This document shows, in pieces, positions 56,358 through 64,000 of a stretch of 64,000 nt of DNA; the stretch's first letter is position 1, and every line of letters starts with the position of its first letter. The notes under the pieces are model-generated. The model saw only the letters and a list, made by a program, of their open reading frames with translations. It searched no databases and was not told the origin of the DNA. The translations under genes and the position numbers were made by a program. The DNA is taken from assembly GCF_000196015.1 (NCBI RefSeq), contig NC_007971.2, forward strand, positions 124,001 to 188,000. Reading direction: 5' to 3'. The stretch comes from Cupriavidus metallidurans CH34. GTDB taxonomy: Bacteria > Pseudomonadota > Gammaproteobacteria > Burkholderiales > Burkholderiaceae.

Positions 56358-56594
56358 ATGAAAACGCTGAAGAAGAGTGTCCTGCTGGTGCTGGCAGTCG
56401 CCACGCTTGGTGGAACGGCAGGAGTCGCGAACGCCGGGGTAACTTCCCCGCGCGATCCCTATACTGATGGCGGCCACTCGATGGGGGGGCGCGATCCGTT
56501 CACGGATGGTGCGCATTCGATGGGCACGCGTGACCCGTTCACCGACGGCGGACATTCCATCGGAACCCGCGATACGTTCTCTGACGGCGCTTGA
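56358..56594 (+). CDS. Small exported RDPFTDGA-repeat protein, paralogue 3
   Basis: A 78-residue protein from ATG 56358 with TTGGAGA upstream. The signal peptide ends ANA at residue 26. The mature part is almost entirely four tandem units: RDPYTDGGHSMG, RDPFTDGAHSMG, RDPFTDGGHSIG and RDTFSDGA, 12-13 residues apart. Each of the first three carries His and acidic residues, and two a Met: a plausible metal-binding array (inference). This is the most regular member of the family. It follows the CzcE-like gene. Confidence 0.85.
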   Translation: MKTLKKSVLLVLAVATLGGTAGVANAGVTSPRDPYTDGGHSMGGRDPFTDGAHSMGTRDPFTDGGHSIGTRDTFSDGA

Positions 56595-56622
56595 TCGTCA
56601 AGGTCCTGGCTGAGACGGCACG

Positions 56623-56665
56623 CGCCCATGGCGCACCGAATAAGGCTCGGTGTCGTCCATGGGCG
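56623..56665. terminator. Hairpin after repeat protein 3
   Basis: The outer stem cgcccatgg (56623-56631) pairs with ccatgggcg (56657-56665), and inner complementary bases (caccga with tcggtg) extend it. It lies between two converging genes, with no T-run, so it may be a terminator or processing hairpin. Confidence 0.55.
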
Positions 56666-56703
56666 TTGTGCATTCTGGAGCCCCGCCGGCCGTGAAGCGC
56701 GAA

Positions 56704-57969
56704 CTACAAGGATTTGGCGATCGCCTCGATCGGCTTGATGCCCATGCCAAAGCGTGCGATGTTCTCCCGATGCTCGCGAAGGCTGGAGTATGGGACGTAT
56801 CGCATGTTGAGTTCCGCGACACGGCTGAATGCCGGCCGGCTGAGTTGCGCACGGACTTCCGCTTCGCGGTTATCTGGCGCCACGAGGAATAGATGTTTGG
56901 TGGCGGATTGACTGGTGCCCAGGGCAAGATCCAGCAGCCGCACGATGCCGGAGTAGATCGATGTCGAATGCTCGACCTCGAACGCGGCGGCCACCTCAAG
57001 GGTTGCGGGATCCAGCCAGACCGCGTCGATCAGCGGGACCGTCTCACCGCCCGAGACGAGCAGCGTCGCCGGTAAGGCGGACAAACACCCAAGACTAAGG
57101 GGCTCGCCATTGTATTCGCGCCCCCGGTCGTTGGTCGCGATCCAAACCGCGTAGCCGAGCGACTTCCCGAGATCTCTTAGCCAGCCTTGGACTTCGGTAT
57201 GCGTGGCATCTTCAAGTTTGTCTGCCTGGATCTGCTTGGCGAGTGCGGACGCCTGTTCCCTGACCTTGGCCAGATCGTCTTCCCACGCGCTGACCTCGCC
57301 GGGCAGATCGTTGCATGGCGGAGCGGGATAACGCCCTGTGCCGACGTCAAATAACAGGCCGGCCAGCGCGCCAAGATCATTGGAAAGGACATCACGATAG
57401 CGATGATTGAGCGCCAGGATGCGATCGCGCATCGCAAGGTAGTGATCCCACTTGCCCAGCTTGACTGCCGCACCGGTCAGGGCGTTGTAGCCGTTCACGA
57501 TCGCTGTATTGAACGGTGGAAGCAGGGTGGGGTGGATAAAATAGAGCAGGTTGGCGACGGCGGGGCCGAGGCCTTTGATCCCCACGCCGCTCAGTCGCTG
57601 GATCGCGGTGAGCATCTCTGCTTCGGTATCGCAACAATTGCACGTGTGAAGCAACCTTGCGAACGCACGCTGGTTGTCGGCGTTCTCGTAAATATCGGGA
57701 ATGCGCAGTTTCGGCTTCCAGAGAAACGCGTGATCGGCACCCTTGAAGATCTGCCGCTGTTCGGCAACCGAAGCGACAACGGTCTCCAGCGACGATCCTC
57801 GGTACGCATTGCCAAAGGTGCCTGCGTGAATTTCCTCGACGACGGCGCCGATCCCGCGCCGGATGGATCTGAAATTCTTGAGGCGTTTAGGCCAGAGGAA
57901 CCAGGTTTGATAGGTGCCGCTTGGATCGGATTTCCAGCGTTCGATGAGGGTTCGGGTGGTGTCTGTCAT
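56704..57969 (-). CDS. Putative HhH plus PD-(D/E)xK nuclease-like protein
   Basis: A 421-residue soluble protein from ATG 57969. The middle has SGVGIKGLGPAVANLLYFIH (residues about 127-146), like a helix-hairpin-helix of DNA-binding enzymes. The C-terminal third has IDAVWLDPATLEVAAAFEVE then HSTSIYSGIVRLLDLAL, similar to a PD-(D/E)xK nuclease core with D and ExE in place. I infer a restriction-like or repair nuclease. No methyltransferase partner lies beside it, so it is not an ordinary restriction-modification system. Confidence 0.6.
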   Translation of the reverse strand: MTDTTRTLIERWKSDPSGTYQTWFLWPKRLKNFRSIRRGIGAVVEEIHAGTFGNAYRGSSLETVVASVAEQRQIFKGADHAFLWKPKLRIPDIYENADNQRAFARLLHTCNCCDTEAEMLTAIQRLSGVGIKGLGPAVANLLYFIHPTLLPPFNTAIVNGYNALTGAAVKLGKWDHYLAMRDRILALNHRYRDVLSNDLGALAGLLFDVGTGRYPAPPCNDLPGEVSAWEDDLAKVREQASALAKQIQADKLEDATHTEVQGWLRDLGKSLGYAVWIATNDRGREYNGEPLSLGCLSALPATLLVSGGETVPLIDAVWLDPATLEVAAAFEVEHSTSIYSGIVRLLDLALGTSQSATKHLFLVAPDNREAEVRAQLSRPAFSRVAELNMRYVPYSSLREHRENIARFGMGIKPIEAIAKSL

Positions 57970-58130
57970 GGCGTCACTTTTTTGCCGGGCAGTGTATCAC
58001 CGCGGACCCGGAATACTGTGCGCCAAAACGATCGCAAGCGAACTTGACCTTCCCATGGCGGGAAGGATTATGGTGTATCGAGTTAGCGTTGTCGGGTCGT
58101 GGCTTGGCTAATTGTCTGAAAGGTGACGTC

Positions 58131-58403
58131 ATGGATTCCCACGTAGTACAGGATGCTGGGTCGAAGACCGGGTTCAACCGGCGTGCGATTGCGGGGCTTG
58201 CTCTTGGGGCCGTGTCGATCGTCGCGCTCGCTTTCGCTGCCTCGGACTGGAAGCGGCTTGCATCGATGTTGCCTTTTGGGCTAGTGTTGCTGTGCCCGTT
58301 GATGCATTTCCATCACGCCGGGCGTCACCGGAATTCATCCTCGGCGAGAGGTAACGAGGCAAACGAACAGCGCGTCGGAATACAGGAGTCGCACAATGAA
58401 TGA
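58131..58403 (+). CDS. DUF2933-like small membrane protein
   Basis: A 90-residue protein from ATG 58131. It has one or two hydrophobic segments ([40 protein letters not shown]) with the His-rich PLMHFHH ending typical of DUF2933 proteins, which often precede copper ATPase genes. It overlaps the copF start by 8 bases. It probably assists copper handling at the inner membrane. Confidence 0.75.
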   Translation: MDSHVVQDAGSKTGFNRRAIAGLALGAVSIVALAFAASDWKRLASMLPFGLVLLCPLMHFHHAGRHRNSSSARGNEANEQRVGIQESHNE

Positions 58404-60813
58404 CCGTAGCCCGCTCCCGCCACACGAGCACTCTGCGCACGGCGGAGCGTCGCCAGGCGATCATGACGCGCATCATGACCATTCGCATGCCGGGCATAGC
58501 TCGCAATGCGATGGCAATCGCGCGTCCGAGGCCGACTTGAAAGATCCGGTGTGTGGAATGGCCGTATCGACGGAGTCAAAATTCCGAGCCGAACACGATG
58601 GCAAGCAGTATTACTTTTGCAGCAACTCCTGCCATCAGAAGTTTCTGCAGGAGCCGGCGAAGTATGTGGGGGTGAAGACCTCTGATACCACGGAACCGGT
58701 TGCCGCGCCGGAAGGGACCATCTACACGTGCCCAATGCACCCGGAGATTCGTCGGGATCGTCCCGGGAACTGCCCGAAGTGCGGGATGGCGCTGGAGCCG
58801 CTGTTGCCGGATATCGAGGACGGCGAAAATCCAGAGCTGACGGATTTTCGACGCCGCTTCTGGTGGACGCTGCCGCTGACCGCAGTCGTCTTTGTACTCG
58901 CGATGTTCGGGTCTCGGCTGGGCTTGATGTCACCCGACATGCAAAGCTGGATGGAGTTTGTTCTGGCGACGCCGGTCGTCCTGTGGGCGGGCTGGCCATT
59001 TTTCGAACGCTGCCTGCAATCGTTCGTCAATCGCAGTCCGAACATGTGGACCCTGATTGGGCTGGGAACTGGTGCTGCCTATATCTATAGCGTGGTGGCG
59101 ACGATTGCGCCGGGCGTTTTCCCGCCCGCGTTCGCCGCGCATGGGCGTATTGGCGTGTATTTTGAGGCCGCCGCGGTCATCATCTCGCTCACCCTGCTCG
59201 GGCAGCTTCTTGAGCTCAAGGCGCGCTCGCAGACCTCCGCCGCAATCAAATCTCTGCTCGGCCTGGCACCAAAAACTGCCCGCCGCATTGGCACCGACGG
59301 ACAAGAGGAGGATGTGGCCCTGACCCACGTTCACGTGGGAGACCTGTTGCGGGTCCGGCCCGGCGAAAAAGTACCCGTGGACGGCGTCGTCACGGAAGGT
59401 AGCAGCTCCATCGACGAATCGATGATTACGGGCGAGCCGATGCCGGTTTCAAAGCGCGCGGGTGACCACGTCATTGGCGCGACGATCAACACTTCGGGCA
59501 GCCTGATCATTCGGTCGGAGAAGGTCGGTGCGCAGACCATGTTGTCCCAGATCGTCCAGATGGTTGCCCAGGCACAGCGGTCGAAGGCGCCGATGCAGCG
59601 CATGGCGGATCGCGTTGCTGGGGTATTCGTGCTCGCAGTCATTGGTGTGGCGGCGGCCACGTTTCTCGCGTGGGGACTCTTCGGCCCCGAGCCGAGTTGG
59701 GTATTTGGCCTGATCAACGCGGTCGCCGTGCTGATTATCGCGTGCCCATGCGCGCTTGGATTGGCCACGCCGATGTCCATCATGGTCGCAAGCGGTAAGG
59801 GTGCTGCGAACGGCGTGCTATTTCGGGATGCGGCGGCGATCGAAAACCTTCGCAAGGTTACCGCACTGATTGTGGACAAGACCGGTACATTGACCGAGGG
59901 CCGACCCGCCTTTGCGCGATCTGTGGGGATCAACGGCTATGGCGACGAAGAGGTGCTGTGGCTCGCCGCAAGTCTTGACCAAGGGAGCGAGCATCCGCTA
60001 GCCGCCGCGCTGGTTTCCGCCGCACGGGATGCAGGGTTGACCCTGGAGAAGGCAGAAAATTTTGAATCAAGCACAGGGATTGGCGTTCGAGGCAAAGTGG
60101 GGGGGGAAAGGCTGGCCATTGGCAACACGGCGCTCATGGAGGAGGAGCGTGTCCAGGTTGAGCCGTTGCGTGCGCAAGCCGAGGACCTGCGCGCACAGGG
60201 AGCGAGCGTCATGTATCTGTCCGTTGACGGCACGCTGGCTGGGCTACTTGCCGTGTCGGACCCTATCAAGCACTCGACACCAGAAGCGTTGCAGAGTCTG
60301 CGGGACGAGGGTATCCGCGTGATCATGGCCACCGGTGATGGCCTCGCCACAGCGAAAGCGGTGGCCACCAATCTGAACATTGACGAGTTCCGTGGGGAAG
60401 TGAAGCCCGCCGACAAGCTTGCGTTGGTGACGCAACTGCAGGACGCTGGCGACGTGGTGGCCATGGCGGGTGACGGGATCAATGACGCACCTGCACTGGC
60501 CAAGGCCGATGTGGGTATCGCCATGGGCACCGGGACCGATGTTGCAATGAACAGCGCCCAGGTTACCCTGGTCAAGGGCGATTTGCGCGGCATCGCCCGG
60601 GCCCGAAACCTCTCGGAAGCGACGATCCGTAACATGAAGCAAAACCTGGCATTTGCCTTTGTCTATAACGCGCTTGGCGTGCCCTTGGCCGCTGGCGTCC
60701 TGTACCCGTTTACCGGGTTGCTGCTGTCCCCCATGATTGCGGCGCTCGCGATGAGCCTGAGTTCCGCATCGGTGATTTCCAACGCGCTGAGGCTCAGGCG
60801 GACGGCTGTCTGA
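58396..60813 (+). CDS. copF: CopF-type P1B copper/silver ATPase
   Basis: An 805-residue P-type ATPase exporting Cu(I) or Ag(I) from the cytoplasm. It has a His-rich N-terminus ([14 protein letters not shown]), a YHS domain ([10 protein letters not shown]), a heavy-metal-binding [20 protein letters not shown], eight helices with the CPC motif ([13 protein letters not shown]), the phosphorylation site [18 protein letters not shown], and the hinge [10 protein letters not shown]. All catalytic motifs are present. No N-terminal GMxCxxC domain is seen; the YHS/HMBD arrangement is that of CopF and SilP. Confidence 0.95.
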   Translation: MNDRSPLPPHEHSAHGGASPGDHDAHHDHSHAGHSSQCDGNRASEADLKDPVCGMAVSTESKFRAEHDGKQYYFCSNSCHQKFLQEPAKYVGVKTSDTTEPVAAPEGTIYTCPMHPEIRRDRPGNCPKCGMALEPLLPDIEDGENPELTDFRRRFWWTLPLTAVVFVLAMFGSRLGLMSPDMQSWMEFVLATPVVLWAGWPFFERCLQSFVNRSPNMWTLIGLGTGAAYIYSVVATIAPGVFPPAFAAHGRIGVYFEAAAVIISLTLLGQLLELKARSQTSAAIKSLLGLAPKTARRIGTDGQEEDVALTHVHVGDLLRVRPGEKVPVDGVVTEGSSSIDESMITGEPMPVSKRAGDHVIGATINTSGSLIIRSEKVGAQTMLSQIVQMVAQAQRSKAPMQRMADRVAGVFVLAVIGVAAATFLAWGLFGPEPSWVFGLINAVAVLIIACPCALGLATPMSIMVASGKGAANGVLFRDAAAIENLRKVTALIVDKTGTLTEGRPAFARSVGINGYGDEEVLWLAASLDQGSEHPLAAALVSAARDAGLTLEKAENFESSTGIGVRGKVGGERLAIGNTALMEEERVQVEPLRAQAEDLRAQGASVMYLSVDGTLAGLLAVSDPIKHSTPEALQSLRDEGIRVIMATGDGLATAKAVATNLNIDEFRGEVKPADKLALVTQLQDAGDVVAMAGDGINDAPALAKADVGIAMGTGTDVAMNSAQVTLVKGDLRGIARARNLSEATIRNMKQNLAFAFVYNALGVPLAAGVLYPFTGLLLSPMIAALAMSLSSASVISNALRLRRTAV

Positions 60814-60857
60814 CGCGAGCCGATCGTTGTTGCAAGTTCTGTACAAGGAATATTTTA

Positions 60858-61271
60858 ATGAAATACCTGTTTGCCGCTGCCATCCTGGCAGGAAGTGCCG
60901 CGTCGTATGCCGCGGCGCCTGCCATGACGGTCTATAAGGATCCTAACTGCGGTTGTTGCGAAGAGTGGGTGAAGCACATCAATCAAGCCGGCTTCCCCCC
61001 CAAGGTGATCAACTCGACGGATGTGACCTCGGTAAAGACGCGGCTTGGGGTGCCGGCCTCATTCAGTTCCTGCCACACCGCCGTGCTGGAAACTAGCGGC
61101 CAGGTCATTGAGGGGCATGTGCCGGCCTCCGCTATCCAGAAACTGGTGGCCAATCGCGCAGTCAAGGGCGTCGCAGTGCCTGGCATGCCGACCAACGCAC
61201 CGGGCATGGGCAAGCTGAACGGCGGCCTGGTCACGGTGGATTTCCAGGGCAAGCCCTTCTCCCAAGATTAA
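60858..61271 (+). CDS. copG: DUF411 periplasmic copper protein
   Basis: A 137-residue exported protein. The signal peptide (ending AAAPA) is followed by VYKDPNCGCCEEWVKHI with CxCC, SFSSCHTAVL, and EGHVPASAIQKLV, diagnostic of DUF411. Such proteins, called CopG in Cupriavidus clusters, are linked to periplasmic Cu detoxification. It lies 44 bases after copF and before a cytochrome. Confidence 0.88.
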   Translation: MKYLFAAAILAGSAASYAAAPAMTVYKDPNCGCCEEWVKHINQAGFPPKVINSTDVTSVKTRLGVPASFSSCHTAVLETSGQVIEGHVPASAIQKLVANRAVKGVAVPGMPTNAPGMGKLNGGLVTVDFQGKPFSQD

Positions 61272-61314
61272 AGAAATCAGAGCTGGCGGCACCAATGCCG
61301 CCAGACAATGCTGC

Positions 61315-61839
61315 ATGGAAGAATCCAACAAGCCGCGCTGGAGGATCATCGGCCTCCTGGGGTTAGGTACCGTCGCCGCGACGGTCATCGCGCTGCAGGC
61401 CAAACGCTATCTGGAGACACCGCAAATCCCCGATCGGGCACGGAGTGGGCGTGAATTGCGCATCGACACATCGGATTTACAGCGGGTGGAGCGAGGCAGG
61501 CAGCTATATGCGCAGGCATGTGCGGCGTGCCACGGTGCCAAACTGGAAGGGCAGCCGAACTGGCGCGATAGGCTGCCAAGTGGGCGGCTGCCGGCCCCAC
61601 CACACGACGCGTCAGGCCATACCTGGCACCATGCGGACGCGATACTGTTCTCGCTCACGAAGAATGGATTGGTACCAGGCGTCTCTGCGCCGAGCAATTA
61701 TGTCAGCGACATGCCGGCCTTCAAGTCGTCGATGTCAGACGAGGACATCGTTGCAGTACTGGCCTACATCAAAAGCACCTGGCCAGAGAAGATGCAGGCC
61801 GCCCAGCGCGAGGCGACCAACGAGTACATCGGTCGCTAG
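61315..61839 (+). CDS. Membrane-anchored cytochrome c
   Basis: A 174-residue protein with an N-terminal anchor (IIGLLGLGTVAATVIALQAK), haem site QACAACHGAK, and a later Met region (VSDMPAFKSSMSD) for the sixth ligand. It is a class I c-type cytochrome, last gene of the DUF2933-copF-copG row. It may pass electrons to periplasmic copper redox reactions (inference). Confidence 0.88.
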   Translation: MEESNKPRWRIIGLLGLGTVAATVIALQAKRYLETPQIPDRARSGRELRIDTSDLQRVERGRQLYAQACAACHGAKLEGQPNWRDRLPSGRLPAPPHDASGHTWHHADAILFSLTKNGLVPGVSAPSNYVSDMPAFKSSMSDEDIVAVLAYIKSTWPEKMQAAQREATNEYIGR

Positions 61840-61858
61840 CCTGTCGAGAAACAAGAAC

Positions 61859-61894
61859 GGCCTCCATGCCTGTCGTCATCACAGGTTGGAGGCC
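61859..61894. terminator. Bidirectional hairpin terminator
   Basis: The stem ggcctcca (61859-61866) pairs with tggaggcc (61887-61894), extended by cctgt with acagg. It sits between the convergent cytochrome and copI genes. Confidence 0.75.
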
Positions 61895-61933
61895 ATCGGT
61901 CAGTTTGGCGGGAGTGGTTAGTCGCGTGCCGCG

Positions 61934-62410
61934 CTATTTTCTCACAACGACCTTGCCGACCATACCGGCTTCGAAGTGGCCGGGCACCAGGCAGGCGAAA
62001 TCGACCGTTCCAGGCTTTTCAAACCGCCAGACGAGAGTTCCCTGTGCGCCCGGTGCGAGCGTGAGCTTGTTCGGGGCAGCGTGCTTTTCGCCGGCCATCT
62101 CCCGCATCATTTTTGCATGCTCTTTCAGTTCGGCCGTCGTGCCGATCACCATCTCGTGCTCGATCATCCCGGCATTGCGTACCTGAAACCGGATGGTGTC
62201 ACCCGCTTTCACCGGGATCGCGTCGGGCGAGAATCGCATGGTGTCGTTCATCGTGACGTCCACCGTACGCGTGGCCTTGGCACTAACGCCAGGTTGTCCT
62301 GCGACCGATGCAGCCGGTTTGCGCGTGGCCGAGCTGTCATTGCTCGGGGCGGCTGTCGCCAGCGACGGTACAAAGGCCACAGCGATGAGAGAAAGCGCGA
62401 GTGTCTTCAT
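61934..62410 (-). CDS. copI: CopI-like cupredoxin
   Basis: A 158-residue exported copper protein with a signal peptide ending ATAAPS. Its cupredoxin fold has IEHEMVIG (first His ligand) and FACLVPGHFEAGMVG supplying Cys, His and Met, the type-1 copper set. It has a methionine/histidine-rich loop (EHAKMMREMAGEKHAAP). It is the last gene of a copB-copC-copD-copI row. CopI proteins protect periplasmic enzymes from Cu. Confidence 0.9.
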   Translation of the reverse strand: MKTLALSLIAVAFVPSLATAAPSNDSSATRKPAASVAGQPGVSAKATRTVDVTMNDTMRFSPDAIPVKAGDTIRFQVRNAGMIEHEMVIGTTAELKEHAKMMREMAGEKHAAPNKLTLAPGAQGTLVWRFEKPGTVDFACLVPGHFEAGMVGKVVVRK

Positions 62411-62481
62411 GGCGAACCTCGGTGGTGGGATGTTAGGGATGGGCCGAGTCGGATCGACTCAGCCTCTGAATTGGACGGGTC

Positions 62482-63399
62482 TTACATTTGCATGGGGGAA
62501 AGAATGCCGAGCGATGCAACCAGAATCAGGATCAGCGTCGCGGCGCCGGTCTCGATCGTCAGGCTGCGTTGCAGCGTGCGTACGGCGACCACGTGATCCC
62601 CGGTGCGAACCGCATGTTCAAGCTGCGGGCTGAGATGGAAACGGTTGGCCGCTGCGAGCAGCAGCATGATGCCGAAGAGTGCTAGCTTGAATAGCAGCAG
62701 GCCACCGTACGACGCCAGGCTCAGTTCCGGCAGTTGCAACCCAATAATCATCCAGTAGTTGACGACGCCGGTGACCACCAGGGTGGCAACCACCATCGTG
62801 CCGACCTGGGCGAATCCATTGGACGTCCGGCTCAGTAGCGCCACCTTGTTGGGGGTTGCGGCCGTGCGGGACAACACAACGAAGGCAATCAGGGCACCGA
62901 ACCATGCGCCGGCTGCGATCAGGTGTGCGATGTCTGATGCAAGGTGGATATAGCCCTTCACGCCGTCGTCCATCGCGCCGTGCCCTCCCCACGCCAAGGT
63001 TGCCAGCGCGAACGCGGCACCGCCTGTTATGGCGCTGAACTGGGACAGCGGCCGATTACGCAGGAAGAGCGCGGCGAGCAGACACAGGAACAGGGCAACC
63101 ACACGAACAATCCAGGCCGTACCGAACGCGGTCCCGGTCACAATCATCTCGAAAACGTGGCCTTGAAGTTCCGTGTACGAAGCGGCGCCCGTCATGCCCT
63201 TCGCCATGACGGCGATGTTCACGAACGACAGGACGATACCGAGCGTTGCGGCCACCTTGCAAAGAGTTGCAAAGGAGGCACCGATCGGTGACCGCCGCTC
63301 CTCCTGGCGCAATGCATACAAGGCGAACAGCGGAAGGCCAAACAGCGCTGCGAGATCTAGATAGAGTGCGAAACGCACTGCGACAGTTGCCCAGTCCAT
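62482..63399 (-). CDS. copD: CopD copper membrane protein
   Basis: A 305-residue inner-membrane protein with about eight helices. It starts WATVAVRFALYLDLAALFGL, with LSFVNIAVMAKGMTGAASYT, GHGAMDDGVKGYIHLASDIA and AHLIAAGAWFGALIAF, characteristic of CopD/PcoD. It works with CopC in copper entry or sensing across the inner membrane. It lies 6 bases after copC. Confidence 0.92.
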   Translation of the reverse strand: MDWATVAVRFALYLDLAALFGLPLFALYALRQEERRSPIGASFATLCKVAATLGIVLSFVNIAVMAKGMTGAASYTELQGHVFEMIVTGTAFGTAWIVRVVALFLCLLAALFLRNRPLSQFSAITGGAAFALATLAWGGHGAMDDGVKGYIHLASDIAHLIAAGAWFGALIAFVVLSRTAATPNKVALLSRTSNGFAQVGTMVVATLVVTGVVNYWMIIGLQLPELSLASYGGLLLFKLALFGIMLLLAAANRFHLSPQLEHAVRTGDHVVAVRTLQRSLTIETGAATLILILVASLGILSPMQM

Positions 63400-63405
63400 T
63401 GCAGC

Positions 63406-63792
63406 TTACTTGACGGTGAAGGTGATATTGCCGTTGATCGGATGGGTGTCGGACGACACAGCGCGCCATTCCACACGATAGTTGCCGGGGCTGAGCGGCT
63501 GCGTAGGCGTGACCACCATGGTCTTGGGATCGTCGCCGCCGGCGACCTTTGCTGCGATCTTCATCGGCGAGTGGTCAGCCATGCCCGGCATGCCGGTCAT
63601 CAGCAGATTTGCGCCTGAGAACTGCGTCGAAAGATTCTCCGAGAACTTCAGTTCGATCTTTTGGGGAGCGGCGACTTCCGCCTTGTCAGCGGGTGTCGAT
63701 GTGAGCAGCTTCGGGTGCGCAAAGGCCACGGAGCTGACGAGCAATGCGGCAGCCGCGAGGGTCGCACGAATAGTGAGGCGTGATGCTTGCAT
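63406..63792 (-). CDS. copC: CopC periplasmic copper chaperone
   Basis: A 128-residue exported protein. The signal peptide ends AFAHPKL, leaving the N-terminal His as Cu(II) ligand after cleavage. It has LKFSENLSTQFSGANLLM, the methionine-rich TGMPGMADHSPMK, and WRAVSSDTHPINGNITFTV. The start at 63792 (MQASRLTI) is the one with a normal signal peptide. Between copB and copD in the operon. Confidence 0.94.
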   Translation of the reverse strand: MQASRLTIRATLAAAALLVSSVAFAHPKLLTSTPADKAEVAAPQKIELKFSENLSTQFSGANLLMTGMPGMADHSPMKIAAKVAGGDDPKTMVVTPTQPLSPGNYRVEWRAVSSDTHPINGNITFTVK

Positions 63793-63835
63793 GAAAAACT
63801 CCAATTGCTGGTGGGGTGAGAAAGGATAAAGACGA

Positions 63836-64000
63836 TCAGAACCACATGCGAATACCCGCGACGAAGCGCGTCTCGCCGCTGCGACCGCCGGAGGCTCGGA
63901 CCATGTTTGCGGTATTGCCAAAGCTTTGCGAGCGTTCGATACCGATGTACGGCGCAAACTGCCGGCTAAATTCATAGCGCAATCGCACTCCGACAGCGCC
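63836..64000 (-). CDS. copB: CopB outer-membrane copper protein, C-terminal end (cut by window edge)
   Basis: The minus-strand frame ending at 63836-63838 encodes the last 54 residues: RLRYEFSRQFAPYIGIERSQ, then SGGRSGETRFVAGIRMWF with a terminal Phe, the conserved CopB/PcoB ending. The rest, with its Met-rich N-terminus, and probably copA lie beyond the right edge. Confidence 0.92.
   Translation of the reverse strand, partial: GAVGVRLRYEFSRQFAPYIGIERSQSFGNTANMVRASGGRSGETRFVAGIRMWF

Overview
The window looks like an accessory, heavy-metal-resistance region of a Burkholderiales bacterium, most likely Cupriavidus or a close Ralstonia relative. The reasons are high GC content, a Bug-type (tripartite tricarboxylate) solute receptor, a Burkholderia-type trimeric porin, CzcE-like and CopF/CopI/CopC/CopD-type proteins, and two heavy-metal RND pumps side by side with a mer transposon. 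No rRNA or tRNA gene and no CRISPR array was seen. Whether this is a plasmid, chromid or genomic island cannot be settled from the window.

Layout. 1-6473: a Tn21/Tn501-type mercury transposon (tnpA cut by the window edge, tnpR, urf2, merE, merD, merA, merP, merT, divergent merR), ending in a 38-bp Tn21-type inverted repeat that breaks a neighbouring gene. 6474-14260: a fragment of an F-type conjugation system (dsbC, traW, traU, trbC) plus plasmid-type unknown genes, a DUF3150-like protein and a helix-turn-helix regulator. 14260-22925: a sparse, decaying stretch with an orphan YefM-like antitoxin, a VapB antitoxin with a truncated VapC, a divergent XRE pair around a perfect palindrome, a 7-bp repeat array, and an IS3-family remnant that truncated a P-loop ATPase gene. 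22926-25165: an alpha/beta hydrolase divergent from a Bug receptor. 25286-32194: a Czc-type RND efflux operon (C-B-A), whose membrane fusion gene carries an in-frame stop, and an MFS exporter. 32847-36444: a small secreted repeat protein, then an orphan FlgB-like rod protein, an unknown protein and a CBS-PAS-GGDEF-EAL protein. 36541-46418: an MFS transporter, a zinc-ribbon methyltransferase, two micro membrane proteins, and a Cus-type Cu(I)/Ag(I) RND operon whose CusB carries a fused CusF domain. 46700-51246: a Cys/His-rich exported protein and a lipid/envelope glycosylation operon (methyltransferase paralogue, GT39, GtrA, GT2). 51451-57969: a porin, a degenerate tyrosine recombinase, two more small repeat proteins, a CzcE-like protein and a putative nuclease. 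58131-64000: a copper cluster with a DUF2933 protein, CopF-type ATPase, DUF411 protein and cytochrome c on the plus strand, converging on copI, copD, copC and copB (cut by the window edge) on the minus strand.

Together the genes give reduction of Hg(II), outward pumping of divalent cations (Czc-type), periplasmic-to-outside pumping of Cu/Ag (Cus), cytoplasmic Cu export (CopF), and periplasmic Cu handling (CopBCDI, DUF411, CzcE-like), plus envelope remodelling. The least explained element is a family of three tiny exported proteins built from tandem R-D-P-F/Y-T-D-G-A units, found only among these metal loci. Many joints are marked by decay: truncated ATPase, truncated toxin, disrupted gene at the transposon end, broken membrane fusion protein and degenerate recombinase. 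This fits an island assembled by repeated insertion.
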